Assembly: GCF_000430765.1 (NCBI RefSeq)
Contig: NZ_AUMQ01000033.1
Coordinates: 62,001-126,000 of the forward strand
Direction of reading: 5' to 3'
DNA from: Peribacillus kribbensis DSM 17871
Lineage (GTDB): Bacteria; Bacillota; Bacilli; Bacillales; DSM-1321
DNA length: 64,000 bases
The notes beneath the pieces are model-generated. The model was not told where the DNA came from. It did no database searches and saw only the letters and a program-made list of their open reading frames with translations. A program made the translations under genes and the position numbers. Shown here in pieces: positions 43,360 through 53,582 of the stretch. Position 1 is the first letter of the stretch. Every line of letters starts with the position of its first letter.

Positions 43360-44604
43360 GGAATCTATTTGAAAAGCCACTTTATTATCTATATTACATA
43401 AAGGAAATTTATAAAGGTTTATATACTCATTTTCTAATAATGCCATAAAAATCACCAAGTATATTAATGTATTATCAACATTAAGCGTTATTGTAAACGC
43501 ACTTGTTAAGCATAAATAAAGACAAAAACTTAGGTAAAATACGCTTATTCCTTGATTTATAATAAATAATTTATAGCTATAAAAAATAATTCTTATTAAC
43601 ATCCATACATATAATAGAAGGCCTATATACCCGTATTGGAATACAAATCCTATGATACCCACATCTTGAGCAAAGTACTTATTTATACTCCCAGTAATAT
43701 ATTGACCTTCAAAAAAATTATTATTGTACAAACCATAACCGAATATTGGTTTTTCCTTTATTTTTTCTTCTATAAATTGTTTAGCTTGTGATCTTATAGC
43801 TGCTGTGCCTTCAGTCCTATTTATATCATAAAGTACACTATCAAAAATGTTTAATACATATGGAGCAAGAAATATAATACCAGCAATTAAAACTATTCCC
43901 ACTTTAAAAAAACTAGCTACATTATTTAACTTTAGTTTTAATAGTAAAAGTATTATTATAATTAATAATATTGGTATTATGGCATTTCTAGTTTGGGCAA
44001 CAAAAATTATATAAATTATTTGTAATAAAAAAGCAAAATAATACTTAATATTATTAATTAAACCTTTATTTTTAAATATAAATGATATAGTTAAAAATAA
44101 ACCTAATGTAATAAAAAAAGCACCATCAAAAAACCTAGTAAAATTAAATCTATCAGCATAACTCACCTTTAGAAAAATTACTTTGGGATATAAAAGCGCT
44201 TGTATAATATAAATGAGTGATAAGCAGCTTGTAATCTTAACTATTAATTTTTTAATACTTTCAGTTCCTATTTTACCTATCATTAAAGTGATTGGGATAT
44301 AGAGAAGTACCACAAAAACATACTTATAACGAGAAATTGCTAATAGCAGGGGCTGGCCAAATTGTAAATTTGTTGTTATTAAGCTAATTATATTGATTAT
44401 TATGTATAAAGTTATAACTTCCTTAAACATAAATTTTCTTGTTAAAAATTGTTTTGAATTAAGTAGAAATGCTACAAATGTAATTATCAGCAACAAAGTA
44501 ACATGTAAAGAATTGTTAATATCATTAAAATAAAACATACGTTCATTTAAAAAAATAATAATTAGAAAAATAAATGTTATTAGTGTACTCTTTTTTATTT
44601 GCAT
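43339..44604 (-). CDS. wzy: EPS polymerase, Wzy-like (O-antigen ligase family)
   Basis: A 421-aa protein with about 11 hydrophobic segments (for example LNSKQFLTRKFM preceded and followed by long Leu/Ile-rich helices) and a large outside loop with RTEGTAAIRSQAKQFIEEKI, KPIFGYGLYNNNFFEG and YFAQDVGIIGFVFQYG. The KPIFGYG motif and the loop position are typical of Wzy/WaaL-type enzymes, which join repeat units at the outer face of the membrane. Very AT-rich, as usual for Wzy. The 3' end is built into a terminator stem. Confidence 0.82.
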   Translation of the reverse strand: MQIKKSTLITFIFLIIIFLNERMFYFNDINNSLHVTLLLIITFVAFLLNSKQFLTRKFMFKEVITLYIIINIISLITTNLQFGQPLLLAISRYKYVFVVLLYIPITLMIGKIGTESIKKLIVKITSCLSLIYIIQALLYPKVIFLKVSYADRFNFTRFFDGAFFITLGLFLTISFIFKNKGLINNIKYYFAFLLQIIYIIFVAQTRNAIIPILLIIIILLLLKLKLNNVASFFKVGIVLIAGIIFLAPYVLNIFDSVLYDINRTEGTAAIRSQAKQFIEEKIKEKPIFGYGLYNNNFFEGQYITGSINKYFAQDVGIIGFVFQYGYIGLLLYVWMLIRIIFYSYKLFIINQGISVFYLSFCLYLCLTSAFTITLNVDNTLIYLVIFMALLENEYINLYKFPLCNIDNKVAFQIDSNNERLI

Positions 44605-44626
44605 AATACCTCATTTGTTTCAAAAC

Positions 44627-45376
44627 TTAATTTATAAGTCTTGATATTGTCCTTCCTAAGCGTAGCTTAAAGTATCTAATTATATATTCTTTTCTATTAA
44701 TAAATTGATATTCATATCTTAACTTTAATGCCTCTACTACTGATTTAAACGTGTTCCCTGCCCCGCCGTCATAAAAGTTCGCTATTACTTTATCTATTAA
44801 TTTAAATTTTCCGCCATTCTTTCTAATTCTACATAATAATTCATAATCGGCCACATACTTGTATTTACAATTAAATACCCCGTATTGTTTGTATGTCTCC
44901 TTCTTTAAAAAGCAAGTTGGGTGTTCAATCATATGTCTAGGCAGAACATCACTTACAGCCCCTTTTATCATTGATAACTTTCCTGAATCATGATATTTTA
45001 ATAAGCCATGGTAAACATCATATGAGTTATCTTTTGAATACTCTTGCGCAATAATCCGCAAAGCAGATTCTTCATAATAATCATCGCTATTAATAATACC
45101 TATTAATTCACCTTGTGCGCTAGCTATTCCCTTATTCATTGCATCATAAATTCCGTTATCGGGTTCAGAAATCCATTTGTAAGTAATACCGTTATTTTCA
45201 AATACCTCTTGATATTGTTTTACTAGTCCAGCGGTACCATCTGTGGAATTCCCATCTATTACAATATACTCTAGATTTCGATAACTTTGATTAAGTATCG
45301 ATTTAAAAGTTCTTTCAATGGTAAGTTTACTGTTATAGCAAACAGTAATGATCGATATAAGTGGTTCCTGATTCAT
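44627..45376 (-). CDS. Glycosyltransferase family 2 (WcaA-like)
   Basis: A 249-aa GT-A enzyme with LISIITVCYNSKLTIERTFK, EYIVIDGNSTDGTAGLVKQY, the EPDNGIYDAMNKGIASAQGE motif and a metal-binding IINSDDYYEES. The D-N-G-I-Y-D-A-M-N motif is standard for short GT2 enzymes that add the second sugar of colanic-acid-like units. Specificity unknown. Located between wzy and a GT4 gene, with short gaps. Confidence 0.87.
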   Translation of the reverse strand: MNQEPLISIITVCYNSKLTIERTFKSILNQSYRNLEYIVIDGNSTDGTAGLVKQYQEVFENNGITYKWISEPDNGIYDAMNKGIASAQGELIGIINSDDYYEESALRIIAQEYSKDNSYDVYHGLLKYHDSGKLSMIKGAVSDVLPRHMIEHPTCFLKKETYKQYGVFNCKYKYVADYELLCRIRKNGGKFKLIDKVIANFYDGGAGNTFKSVVEALKLRYEYQFINRKEYIIRYFKLRLGRTISRLIN

Positions 45377-45398
45377 CCTGTAACTCCTTATTTTACTT

Positions 45399-46454
45399 TT
45401 ATCTTAAACTCAACATATGTTCCCAATCATCCATTATCATATCCACATCATATTTACTTGATTTCTTTTTAGCGTTTGCTCCCATTTCCACTCGTAAATT
45501 AGAGTCTTGGATAAGAATTTTTATCTTATTTGATAGCTCTTCTATATTAAAAGTCCCGACTAAAAACCCATCTACCCCTTCTGTAATAATTTCCTGAGGA
45601 CCAATTTTACAATTAAAGCTAATACATGGTAATCCACACTCCATAGCTTCAATGATTACCATAGAAAAACTTTCACTTCTTGAACTACAAATGAAAATAG
45701 AAGCATCTAAATATTTTTCTTTAATGTTTGGAGTAAACGGCCTTATAAACACCTTATTTTCAAGATTATATTGACTAATTTTATGAGATAACACATCATA
45801 TTCTTTTCCCTCTCCATAAATCTCCAATATCCAATCTCCCATTTGGTCCTTGATTAAATTTATAGCTTCTATCAACATATCAAACCCTTTTTCGTACCCT
45901 AGTCTACCTACAGAAATGATTTTATGGTTTGTATAATTAGAGACTTGTTTAGATTTAAATGATTTAAAATTAGGAATTACTGAAACCTGACCTAAATAGT
46001 TTTTGAATATATCCCGATCATGTTTACTTAATGTGATTATATGATCTAAGAAAGGATAAGAAATTTTTCTTAATCTCTTGGTTAAAGGAGATGTATTATC
46101 ATATTGGCTATGCTCCCAAGCAATAATTTTCGTGGAATTATTTCCAAGGACTTTTGTGATTAGTGCAAGAAGTGAAATAGAAACACTACAACATAACATG
46201 AAATTATAGTTTTCTTTCTTGAATTTAAAAAACTGGCGAATAACCTTAATATTTTTTAAGTTTTTATTTCCCAAATGAATTACTTTTATCTCTCTTTTCA
46301 AATCATAAAATATTTCTGAATCATTATTGCTAAATAAACTTATTATATGGATTTCACACTTGTATTTTTCATATAACTGATTACAAAAGTTTGTAACAAC
46401 CCGCTCTACTCCACCAATACCTGCTATGTTATTTAGGACGATTGATAGTTTCAA
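45399..46454 (-). CDS. Glycosyltransferase family 4
   Basis: A 351-aa GT-B enzyme. The acceptor half starts SIVLNNIAGIGGVERVVTNF with the glycine-rich GGVE loop. The donor half has IISVGRLGYEKGFDMLIEAI and the EX7E motif in SRSESFSMVIIEAMECGLPC, which binds the sugar nucleotide. No membrane segment. It is probably a retaining enzyme acting on the lipid-linked unit in the cytoplasm. Specificity unknown. Confidence 0.88.
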   Translation of the reverse strand: MKLSIVLNNIAGIGGVERVVTNFCNQLYEKYKCEIHIISLFSNNDSEIFYDLKREIKVIHLGNKNLKNIKVIRQFFKFKKENYNFMLCCSVSISLLALITKVLGNNSTKIIAWEHSQYDNTSPLTKRLRKISYPFLDHIITLSKHDRDIFKNYLGQVSVIPNFKSFKSKQVSNYTNHKIISVGRLGYEKGFDMLIEAINLIKDQMGDWILEIYGEGKEYDVLSHKISQYNLENKVFIRPFTPNIKEKYLDASIFICSSRSESFSMVIIEAMECGLPCISFNCKIGPQEIITEGVDGFLVGTFNIEELSNKIKILIQDSNLRVEMGANAKKKSSKYDVDMIMDDWEHMLSLR

Positions 46455-46483
46455 TATAATTCCTCTTTATAATTTATATTTAT

Positions 46484-47608
46484 TTATTTATTATTTAAGT
46501 TTCCTATAATATGCTCTAAACTCTTTCTAGAATTTTGAAATGTCCAGGCATTTGCTATCTCTCTTGATTTCTTAGAAAATGTGCTTCTATTATTCAAAAA
46601 CATTATATTCTCTATATACTTTGCGATCTCTTTAATATTCAATGGGTCCACAATATAACCATTTTGGTTATGATGTACTAAATCATAGACACATCCACAA
46701 TATTTCGATACAATTACAGGCATCCCAGCTGCCAGTGCTTCATTAACAACTAAGCCCCACGGTTCCACGATGGAAGGCAGTATTAAAACATCTCCGACAA
46801 AGTAATGTTTAAATACATCTTCTTGATTTGATAAAAAACCAGTAATAATTACTTTTACATTTAATTCTTCTGCAATCTTCTTCAAGTCTGCCTCTAATTT
46901 ACCTCCGCCAACTATTAGAAAAGATATGCTTTCTGTTTTAATTGTTGATATTGCTCTAATTACTGTTTCAACATTCTTTATATCTATTAATCGCCCCGAG
47001 TATAACAAAACCTTTTCATTCGGTCTTATTCCTAACTGATCTCTTAAATGGGTCCTATAGTATTCTTTATCCTTATATAGTTTTTTTATTTTTTCTGTAT
47101 CTACGGTTAAATACTGATTATATATTTTTGTTTCTGGGTATGAAAATACTTCACTAAAGTACTTACTGCTAACTTGACCGTTTCCCATTATATATTCTGC
47201 ATTTTTGACGACTAAATTTTTTATATACCACTTATATAAACTCTCTCTCTCTTGAAGCCTATTTGCACTAATTCCATCAAAAAGTAATATATAGGGTTTT
47301 TTATATTGCTTACACAGTAAACTTAAAGCAATATATGTGGGTTTCTCATATCCTCCCAATATTAAGATATCATGCGTCTTTACAATATCAACTAAACCCT
47401 TATTAATGTAACCGAATCTTCTTAATATCTTTATTCCAATTAAGTCTACCTCTCTATACCCTACGGGTTTATTTACTTCCCAAACTCTATTTTCTTTAGG
47501 CTTATCAGTATAAAAAACAGTCAAGGAGAGATTTTTGATTCTACTAAATTCATTTAGTTGCAATGTTCTGTAGGGTGCTCTTAAGTTTGTAATAAAAGCT
47601 ATTTTCAT
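46484..47608 (-). CDS. Glycosyltransferase family 4
   Basis: A 374-aa GT-B enzyme. It starts MKIAFITNLRAPYRTLQLNE and has LLYSGRLIDIKNVETVIRAI and LILPSIVEPWGLVVNEALAA with GMPVIVSKYCGC, the donor-site E-x7-E region. The N-terminal RAPYRTLQLNEFSRI pattern is common in EPS/LPS GT4 enzymes. Specificity unknown. It follows the flippase gene by 30 bases. Confidence 0.87.
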   Translation of the reverse strand: MKIAFITNLRAPYRTLQLNEFSRIKNLSLTVFYTDKPKENRVWEVNKPVGYREVDLIGIKILRRFGYINKGLVDIVKTHDILILGGYEKPTYIALSLLCKQYKKPYILLFDGISANRLQERESLYKWYIKNLVVKNAEYIMGNGQVSSKYFSEVFSYPETKIYNQYLTVDTEKIKKLYKDKEYYRTHLRDQLGIRPNEKVLLYSGRLIDIKNVETVIRAISTIKTESISFLIVGGGKLEADLKKIAEELNVKVIITGFLSNQEDVFKHYFVGDVLILPSIVEPWGLVVNEALAAGMPVIVSKYCGCVYDLVHHNQNGYIVDPLNIKEIAKYIENIMFLNNRSTFSKKSREIANAWTFQNSRKSLEHIIGNLNNK

Positions 47609-47638
47609 TCTTGTTCTCCCATTTTATTATTATTTTCT

Positions 47639-48997
47639 TTATTTATTAGCAGCATTTATAACTTTGTAAGTACTTATAGGACCAAGTACTGAAAATGGGA
47701 TTAAACAGATCACTGTTGCAAGTACTACACCTACACTACCTAAATGTTGACCTAACAATATAGACATAGGAATATTTGCTATTGCTCCAATTCCAACTGT
47801 AAGTAATTGACCATTTATCTTATTAACTCCGTTTAAAAAATATGCAAAAATATTACTCCATATATTAATAACCACATACAGGGCGACAATAAAAATCAAT
47901 GTTTTAGACGCACTAATACTGTTTCCCACCCATATTTTTAATACTGGATTTACCAAAAAAGAAAATAGAGTAACACCAATTACTAAAGGAATAACCAATA
48001 ATAAAATTTTATTTATAATTTTTCTAATCCATTGGATATCACCTTTACTATATGCGTGAGTAAATGCTGACCAAAGTGGTACCATAATGGTGCTAGAAGC
48101 TATCATAAATACACTAAATAACTTCATAACTAGTTGATATATTGCAACTTCTGCCGTTCCAACTAAATGAGTAATAATTATACTATCAGTAGCAAATATA
48201 ATTACTGCTGCAATTTCCAAGAAGAAAAATTTCACTCCATTTCCCATTAATTCTTGCACGTATTTCCGATTAAAGTATTTTATATTTGGCTTTATATCTG
48301 AATATTTAGCGGAAAAAAGATAAATATTTGCTAATAATAAAACAATTATGATGGATGAACTATAAGTGATACCCAGAATAACCAACCCACCATTACCAAA
48401 AAAACTTAGAATATAAAGACTTATCACATATGAAGCATTGGAAATAAAAGTGAAAAGAGAAGGCAAGGTTGAGCGATTAAAAGCAAAGCATATTGCATTG
48501 ATTGTTGATAATGTCAATTGAACAAAATAAGAAATAACTACTACAGAAAATAATGTTGTGAATTGGATTTTTGATATATAATCTGCTCCAAATAGCCTCC
48601 TCCAATCAACTAAGAAATTGATAATAAAATATATTATTATACAACCTACCGTTATAAAGCTAATAAATACATAACTTGTTGAAACATAGACTTTAGCATC
48701 TTTATTATTACCGGTCGCCAATGCTTGGGATAACTTATTCCTCAAACCATTTCCCATTCCAGCATTGAGTAATCCTAGCCAACTAATTACTGATAGTATT
48801 GTTAACCAAAGCCCATATATTTTTTGTGATCCTGTAAAATCAAAAGCAACTTTTACACTCCAAAAACTTAAAAATACTGATAGAACCTTTAATACCAAAG
48901 AAAATATTGCATTTTTTTTAACCAAAGTTGTTAATGAATCGTTTTTATTAATTTTAATTTTCGAGCTTATTAAATTTATCATAAAAAGTAGTAACAT
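47639..48997 (-). CDS. wzx: Polysaccharide flippase, Wzx-like
   Basis: A 452-aa protein of the MATE/Wzx superfamily with about 12-14 hydrophobic segments. NAIFSLVLKVLSVFLSFWSV, GLLNAGMGNGLRNKLSQALA (the conserved loop after helix 2) and DSIIITHLVGTAEVAIYQLV are the main signatures. It moves the undecaprenyl-linked repeat unit across the membrane. The start is uncertain: AGAGG abuts ATG 48997, and the next in-frame ATG (48982) is far from it. The 5' end overlaps the acetyltransferase gene by 44 bases, so translation is likely coupled. Confidence 0.88.
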   Translation of the reverse strand: MLLLFMINLISSKIKINKNDSLTTLVKKNAIFSLVLKVLSVFLSFWSVKVAFDFTGSQKIYGLWLTILSVISWLGLLNAGMGNGLRNKLSQALATGNNKDAKVYVSTSYVFISFITVGCIIIYFIINFLVDWRRLFGADYISKIQFTTLFSVVVISYFVQLTLSTINAICFAFNRSTLPSLFTFISNASYVISLYILSFFGNGGLVILGITYSSSIIIVLLLANIYLFSAKYSDIKPNIKYFNRKYVQELMGNGVKFFFLEIAAVIIFATDSIIITHLVGTAEVAIYQLVMKLFSVFMIASSTIMVPLWSAFTHAYSKGDIQWIRKIINKILLLVIPLVIGVTLFSFLVNPVLKIWVGNSISASKTLIFIVALYVVINIWSNIFAYFLNGVNKINGQLLTVGIGAIANIPMSILLGQHLGSVGVVLATVICLIPFSVLGPISTYKVINAANK

Positions 48998-49634
48998 CCT
49001 CTAAATAATTTTTATTACTTGAAATCCACTCTTCACCTTTATCCCACCACTTAAATCTTAATAAGAATTGCCGTTCTTTTTCTTGAAAGCGATATTTAAT
49101 TTTTCTAGCCGGAACTCCTACATTAATACTGTATGGCTCTGTATCTTTAGTAACAATCGCACCTGATCCTATGACCGAGCCATCAGCGATTGTTACTCCC
49201 TCCATTATTAATACATTCTGCCCAATCCATGTATCATTACCTATAACTACAGACTTATTTAGATTATTTACATACCTATGCTCTTCAAATAGGTCCCTAC
49301 TCACATAAGTAAAACCTGCTTGTAACTTTGTAGAATAAAAAGCCGGATGGGTACTAACAAATTTTTTAGTCGGATGTTGTCCAAATATAATTTTAGTATT
49401 TTCTCCAATACTACAAAATTTCCCTACAACTGAGTTTGGAAGCCTACAATTATGAGATAAATATGTTCCGTATCCAACAATTGTATTATTAATCTGACAA
49501 CCGCTGTATATTATATTATTACCTTCAAGTTGGGTATTTCTGTTAAAGTTCACATTCTCTTTTATTACTACATTTTTTCTTCTATTTAATTGGTTAAATA
49601 ATTTTATTTTAATCTTTCTCTTTATATTTATCAT
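48954..49634 (-). CDS. Left-handed beta-helix acetyltransferase (CatB-like)
   Basis: A 226-aa protein with hexapeptide repeats (NTQLEGNNIIYSGCQINNTI, VIGNDTWIGQNVLIMEGVTI, IADGSVIGSGAIVTKDTEPY) that fold into a left-handed beta-helix. The HPTKKFVSTHPAFYS stretch carries the His expected at the active site of xenobiotic/sugar acetyltransferases. It probably O-acetylates a sugar of the repeat unit with acetyl-CoA in the cytoplasm. Its gene end overlaps the start of wzx. AT-rich. Confidence 0.87.
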   Translation of the reverse strand: MINIKRKIKIKLFNQLNRRKNVVIKENVNFNRNTQLEGNNIIYSGCQINNTIVGYGTYLSHNCRLPNSVVGKFCSIGENTKIIFGQHPTKKFVSTHPAFYSTKLQAGFTYVSRDLFEEHRYVNNLNKSVVIGNDTWIGQNVLIMEGVTIADGSVIGSGAIVTKDTEPYSINVGVPARKIKYRFQEKERQFLLRFKWWDKGEEWISSNKNYLEDVTTFYDKFNKLEN

Positions 49635-49658
49635 AATATCACCATTAGAAGTTTATTT

Positions 49659-49745
49659 TTATTAGCTTAGGCAACCCTTTATTCAAAAAGTTGCCTAAGC
49701 TAATAAAAATACTTATCAGTATAATTCTGATAAGTATTTTTATTT
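49659..49745 (-). terminator. Two strong hairpins between gmd and the acetyltransferase gene
   Basis: TTAGCTTAGGCAAC pairs with GTTGCCTAAGCTAA, and AAAAATACTTATCAG with CTGATAAGTATTTTT. Both stems are perfect (14 and 15 bp). The second has T- and A-runs at its ends and fits a terminator for gmd on the minus strand. The first could be a second terminator or mRNA barrier. Confidence 0.85.
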
Positions 49746-49802
49746 TTGTTGTTTTTTAATATGTAAGATCATTCGAAAAGTATCATTAAAGGTAATAACT
49801 CG

Positions 49803-50882
49803 TTAATCAAACATTCTCTTAACATTTTCCTCTTTGCTAATCTTAATACAATCTGATTGAACCATTATTCGTACTAAATTCTCAAAGGAAGTTTTCGTCG
49901 GATTCCAACCTAACAGCGTTCTTGCTTTTGTCGGATCCCCTAATAATTGATCAACCTCAGCCGGTCGGAAGAATTTAGGATCAACATCAACAATAACCTC
50001 GCCAGTTGCTTTGTTAATTCCTTTTTCTTCAACTCCATTACCATTCCACTCAATTTCTATCCCCACATGTTTAAATGCAAGTTCGACAAATTCACGTACA
50101 GTATGCATTTCACCAGTAGCAATGACAAAGTCTTCGGGCTTGTCGTGCTGCAGAATCAGCCACATACATTCTACATAATCCTTCGCATATCCCCAGTCAC
50201 GCAATGAATCTAAATTACCAAGTGATAATTTTTTTTGTTTCTCTTGAGCAATACGAGCTGCCGCAAGTGTAATTTTCCGAGTAACAAAAGTTTCACCACG
50301 GCGTTCTGATTCATGGTTAAAGAGAATTCCGTTAACTGCAAACATATTATAAGATTCGCGATAGTTCTTTGTGATCCAGAAACCATAGATTTTAGCCACT
50401 CCATATGGAGATCGCGGGTAAAAAGGTGTTGTTTCTTTCTGAGGGATTTCTTGAACTTTCCCAAACAGTTCAGAAGTAGAAGCCTGGTAAACACGGGTTT
50501 TTTCCATTAATCCTACTATACGCACGGCTTCAAGTATATTTAAAGTACCCTTCGCATCAACATCTAGCGTGTATCCTGGCATATCAAAAGAAACACGAAC
50601 GTGTGATTGTGCAGCAAGATTGTAAATTTCATCCGGTCGAATCTCGCCGATTAAGCGAGTCACATTAAGTGCATCCGTTACATCTCCATAATGAAGATGA
50701 AAGTTTTTATGGTTATAAAGGGAAGCAGCCTCTTCTTCTGTAAGGAGGTCTTCCAGGCGCTCCTGGTTATATGAGGAACTGCGTCGGATCATGCCGTGCA
50801 CCTCATATCCCTTCTCTAGTAAAAACTCCGCTAAATAAGATCCGTCCTGACCCGTAACACCGGTTATTAATGCTTTTTTCAT
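49803..50882 (-). CDS. gmd: GDP-mannose 4,6-dehydratase
   Basis: A 359-aa short-chain dehydrogenase converting GDP-mannose to GDP-4-keto-6-deoxymannose. [20 protein letters not shown] binds [24 protein letters not shown] is the hallmark Gmd stretch, and the catalytic Tyr and Lys are in [12 protein letters not shown]. Also [22 protein letters not shown] 50882 follows GGAGGGTATT; an ATG four codons earlier has no site. It follows fcl in the transcript and ends at a double hairpin. Confidence 0.96.
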   Translation of the reverse strand: MKKALITGVTGQDGSYLAEFLLEKGYEVHGMIRRSSSYNQERLEDLLTEEEAASLYNHKNFHLHYGDVTDALNVTRLIGEIRPDEIYNLAAQSHVRVSFDMPGYTLDVDAKGTLNILEAVRIVGLMEKTRVYQASTSELFGKVQEIPQKETTPFYPRSPYGVAKIYGFWITKNYRESYNMFAVNGILFNHESERRGETFVTRKITLAAARIAQEKQKKLSLGNLDSLRDWGYAKDYVECMWLILQHDKPEDFVIATGEMHTVREFVELAFKHVGIEIEWNGNGVEEKGINKATGEVIVDVDPKFFRPAEVDQLLGDPTKARTLLGWNPTKTSFENLVRIMVQSDCIKISKEENVKRMFD

Positions 50883-50912
50883 AATACCCTCCATACCCAG
50901 TACATTATAGAT

Positions 50913-51851
50913 TTATAGTTTTACAGTTTCATTTTCTAAAAACCATTGATAAGCTTTTACTAATCCGTCTTCTAGGGAAGTCTGTGCTTTCCATCCAAGT
51001 GAATTTATCTTAGTTACATCCACAAGTTTTCTTGGCGTTCCATCAGGTTTGGTTGTATCAAATTTAATTTCACCTTGGAAACCAACAACTTCTTTTATTT
51101 TCTCAGCAACTTCTTTAATGGCTAGATCTTCTCCAACACCAATATTTACAATTTCATTTCCTTCATAATGATTCATTAAGAAAATGCAGCCGTCTGCTAA
51201 ATCATCAGAATATAGAAATTCGCGTTTTGGTGTTCCCGTTCCCCATACTTCCACATAATCGGCATTACTTTCCTTTGCTTCATGAAACTTGCGGATTAAA
51301 GCCGGCAGTACATGTGAAGTGTGAAGGTCGAAATTATCATTCTCACCATAAAGATTGGTCGGCATTGCAGAAATATATTTTGTTCCGTATTGACGGTTGT
51401 AAGATTCACACATTTTAATCCCTGCGATTTTCGCCAGTGCATATGGTTCATTCGTTGGCTCTAATTGGCCAGTCAATAGATACTCTTCTTTTAATGGCTG
51501 TGGAGCCATTTTTGGATAGATACAGGTACTTCCTAGGAAAAGGAGTTTTTTAACATCATTTCTGTAGGCAGCATCAATCACATTGGTCTGGATTAACAAG
51601 TTGTCGCGGATAAAGTCTGCCGGAAATTCATTGTTAGCCACAATACCCCCAACCTTAGCTGCAGCTAAAAAGACATATTCAGGCCTCTCATTTGCAAAGA
51701 AGGTATCTACTTGATTTTTATCCCTTAAATCTAACTCGCTTGAAGTCCTATAAATCAAATTGTTGTACCCATCTTTTTGTAATGCCCGTAAAATCGCTGA
51801 TCCAACAAGACCTCTATGTCCAGCCACATATATTTTAGAATCTCTATTCAT
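50913..51851 (-). CDS. fcl: GDP-L-fucose synthase
   Basis: A 312-aa epimerase-reductase that completes GDP-L-fucose synthesis. NADP motif [40 protein letters not shown] with the active-site Ser and Cys, Tyr and Lys in [18 protein letters not shown], and [20 protein letters not shown] are diagnostic. It works directly on the Gmd product. Lies 30 bases before gmd. Confidence 0.96.
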   Translation of the reverse strand: MNRDSKIYVAGHRGLVGSAILRALQKDGYNNLIYRTSSELDLRDKNQVDTFFANERPEYVFLAAAKVGGIVANNEFPADFIRDNLLIQTNVIDAAYRNDVKKLLFLGSTCIYPKMAPQPLKEEYLLTGQLEPTNEPYALAKIAGIKMCESYNRQYGTKYISAMPTNLYGENDNFDLHTSHVLPALIRKFHEAKESNADYVEVWGTGTPKREFLYSDDLADGCIFLMNHYEGNEIVNIGVGEDLAIKEVAEKIKEVVGFQGEIKFDTTKPDGTPRKLVDVTKINSLGWKAQTSLEDGLVKAYQWFLENETVKL

Positions 51852-51868
51852 TCGTATTATTCCTTTCT

Positions 51869-52549
51869 TTAAAAGGCTTTCTGTGAGCCAAATAATACAA
51901 GCACTGTTTTGAGTATAATCTTTACATCGAACAATAAGGTTCTTTTCTTTATATAAGTAAGATCCAATTCTACCATTTCGTCAAATCCTACATTATTGCG
52001 TTCAGTTACCTGCCATAATCCAGTACATCCAGGAGTAACCAGGAGACGCTGTTTGTCATATTCGGTATATTGCTCTACTTCTCTTGGTAAAGGCGGGCGC
52101 GGACCGACCAGGCTCATATTCCCTTTTATCACATTGATAAGCTGCGGCAGTTCATCTATACTTGTCTTCCGAATAAATCTGCCAATTTTAGTGATACGAG
52201 GATCATCCTTCATTTTAAACATCGCGCCGCTGACCTCATTATATTTGAGCAGCTCACTCAGCTTTTCTTCAGCATTTGAGACCATAGAGCGAAACTTGAA
52301 CATTTTAAATTCTCTGCCGTTTAAGCCCACTCTTTTTTGACAGAAGAATACACTACCCCTCGGGTCTTCCAGCTTAATCAATAGTGCAATAATGATGAAC
52401 AATAAACTTAATAGAATGATTCCACATGCAGCAAAGGATAGATCCATCGCTCGTTTGGTTATTAAATAACTTTTTCGGTCATTGACGTTAATGATGCCTT
52501 TATTCCTCTGTTCTACTAAAACAGCTTCCTGATTTGCATAATTCGCCAC
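51869..52549 (-). CDS. Priming sugar-phosphate transferase (undecaprenyl-phosphate)
   Basis: A 226-aa polyprenyl-phosphate hexose-1-phosphate transferase that starts the repeat unit. One hydrophobic hairpin ([20 protein letters not shown]) anchors it; the catalytic part has [40 protein letters not shown] and [16 protein letters not shown]. It is the short form without the N-terminal four-helix domain of WcaJ. Likely sugar is glucose or galactose from a UDP donor. Located between galU and fcl. Confidence 0.92.
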   Translation of the reverse strand: MANYANQEAVLVEQRNKGIINVNDRKSYLITKRAMDLSFAACGIILLSLLFIIIALLIKLEDPRGSVFFCQKRVGLNGREFKMFKFRSMVSNAEEKLSELLKYNEVSGAMFKMKDDPRITKIGRFIRKTSIDELPQLINVIKGNMSLVGPRPPLPREVEQYTEYDKQRLLVTPGCTGLWQVTERNNVGFDEMVELDLTYIKKRTLLFDVKIILKTVLVLFGSQKAF

Positions 52550-52567
52550 TTACACCCCTGCCTTTTC

Positions 52568-53458
52568 CTAAACTTCACTATCCACTTTATTAGCAGTAAG
52601 GATTTCCTTTAGATATTCAAGAATTTCCTCTTGAAGATCCTGATGCCGAAGTGCAAATTCAATCGTGGTTTTAACAAAACCAATTTTTTCACCTACATCA
52701 TACCTTTTTCCTTCAAAATCGTAAGCGAACACTCGTTGAATCTGGTTTAGCCTTTGGATCGCATCCGTTAATTGAATTTCCCCGCCCGCGCCTTTTTCCT
52801 GCTGCTCTAAAAACATAAAAATTTCCGGTGTTAAGATATAGCGGCCCATAATTGCCAAATTAGAAGGAGCGGTTCCAGGCTTTGGCTTTTCCACAAAGTT
52901 ATTAACCTGATATCTCCTTCCATCCTGGAAAGCCGGATCGATGATTCCATAGCGCTGTGTCTCTTCATTAGGAACGGTTTGGACTCCTATAACTGAGGAT
53001 AGGGTGTCTTCATATTGATTAATGAGTTGCTTAAGACAGGGGGTTTCACTTTGAACAATGTCATCCCCCAATAAAACGGCAAATGGCTCGTCTCCTATGA
53101 AGCTTCTAGCGCACCAGACCGCATGTCCCAGTCCCTTTGGCTCTTTTTGTCTTATATAGTGAATGTCTGCAAGATTTGTAGAATAACGGACCTTTTCCAA
53201 AATATCCATTTTATCTTTTTCGATTAAATTTTGTTCGAGTTCATGTGCAAAATCAAAATGATCTTCTATCGCACGCTTCCCTTTTCCTGTGACAATGATA
53301 ATATCTTCAATCCCTGAGGCAACCGCTTCTTCCACGATGTACTGTATAGTTGGCTTATCAACTATAGGAAGCATTTCCTTCGGCATTGCTTTGGTTGCTG
53401 GCAAGAAGCGCGTTCCAAGTCCGGCTGCTGGTATGATGGCTTTTCTAACTTTTTTCAA
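52568..53458 (-). CDS. galU: UTP-glucose-1-phosphate uridylyltransferase
   Basis: A 296-aa enzyme making UDP-glucose. [20 protein letters not shown] with [19 protein letters not shown] is the diagnostic N-terminus; [20 protein letters not shown] and [20 protein letters not shown] are active-site pieces. I set the start at TTG 53458 ([13 protein letters not shown]), 9 bases after AAAGGGAGC, since it gives the normal family length (about 290); a longer frame reaches 53497. It is the first gene beyond the EAR-like leader and terminator and feeds Ugd and glucosyl donors. Confidence 0.95.
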   Translation of the reverse strand: MKKVRKAIIPAAGLGTRFLPATKAMPKEMLPIVDKPTIQYIVEEAVASGIEDIIIVTGKGKRAIEDHFDFAHELEQNLIEKDKMDILEKVRYSTNLADIHYIRQKEPKGLGHAVWCARSFIGDEPFAVLLGDDIVQSETPCLKQLINQYEDTLSSVIGVQTVPNEETQRYGIIDPAFQDGRRYQVNNFVEKPKPGTAPSNLAIMGRYILTPEIFMFLEQQEKGAGGEIQLTDAIQRLNQIQRVFAYDFEGKRYDVGEKIGFVKTTIEFALRHQDLQEEILEYLKEILTANKVDSEV

Positions 53459-53507
53459 TTCACTTATGCTCCCTTTTCCCTTGAATTTTTCTTTCAAAAT
53501 CAGCTAT

Positions 53508-53564
53508 AAATAAATATCTAATAAAAAGGCAGGCCCTGACATGCCCTTTCATTAGATATTTATT
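53508..53564 (-). terminator. Terminator downstream of the EAR-like element
   Basis: On the minus strand an outer stem (AATAAATATCTAAT with ATTAGATATTTATT) encloses an inner one (AAAGGGCA with TGCCTTTTT). The inner stem ends in a T-run. It lies between the phosphatase gene and galU, right after the structured leader. Confidence 0.75.
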
Positions 53565-53582
53565 GAAAGCATTTTCATTTAG

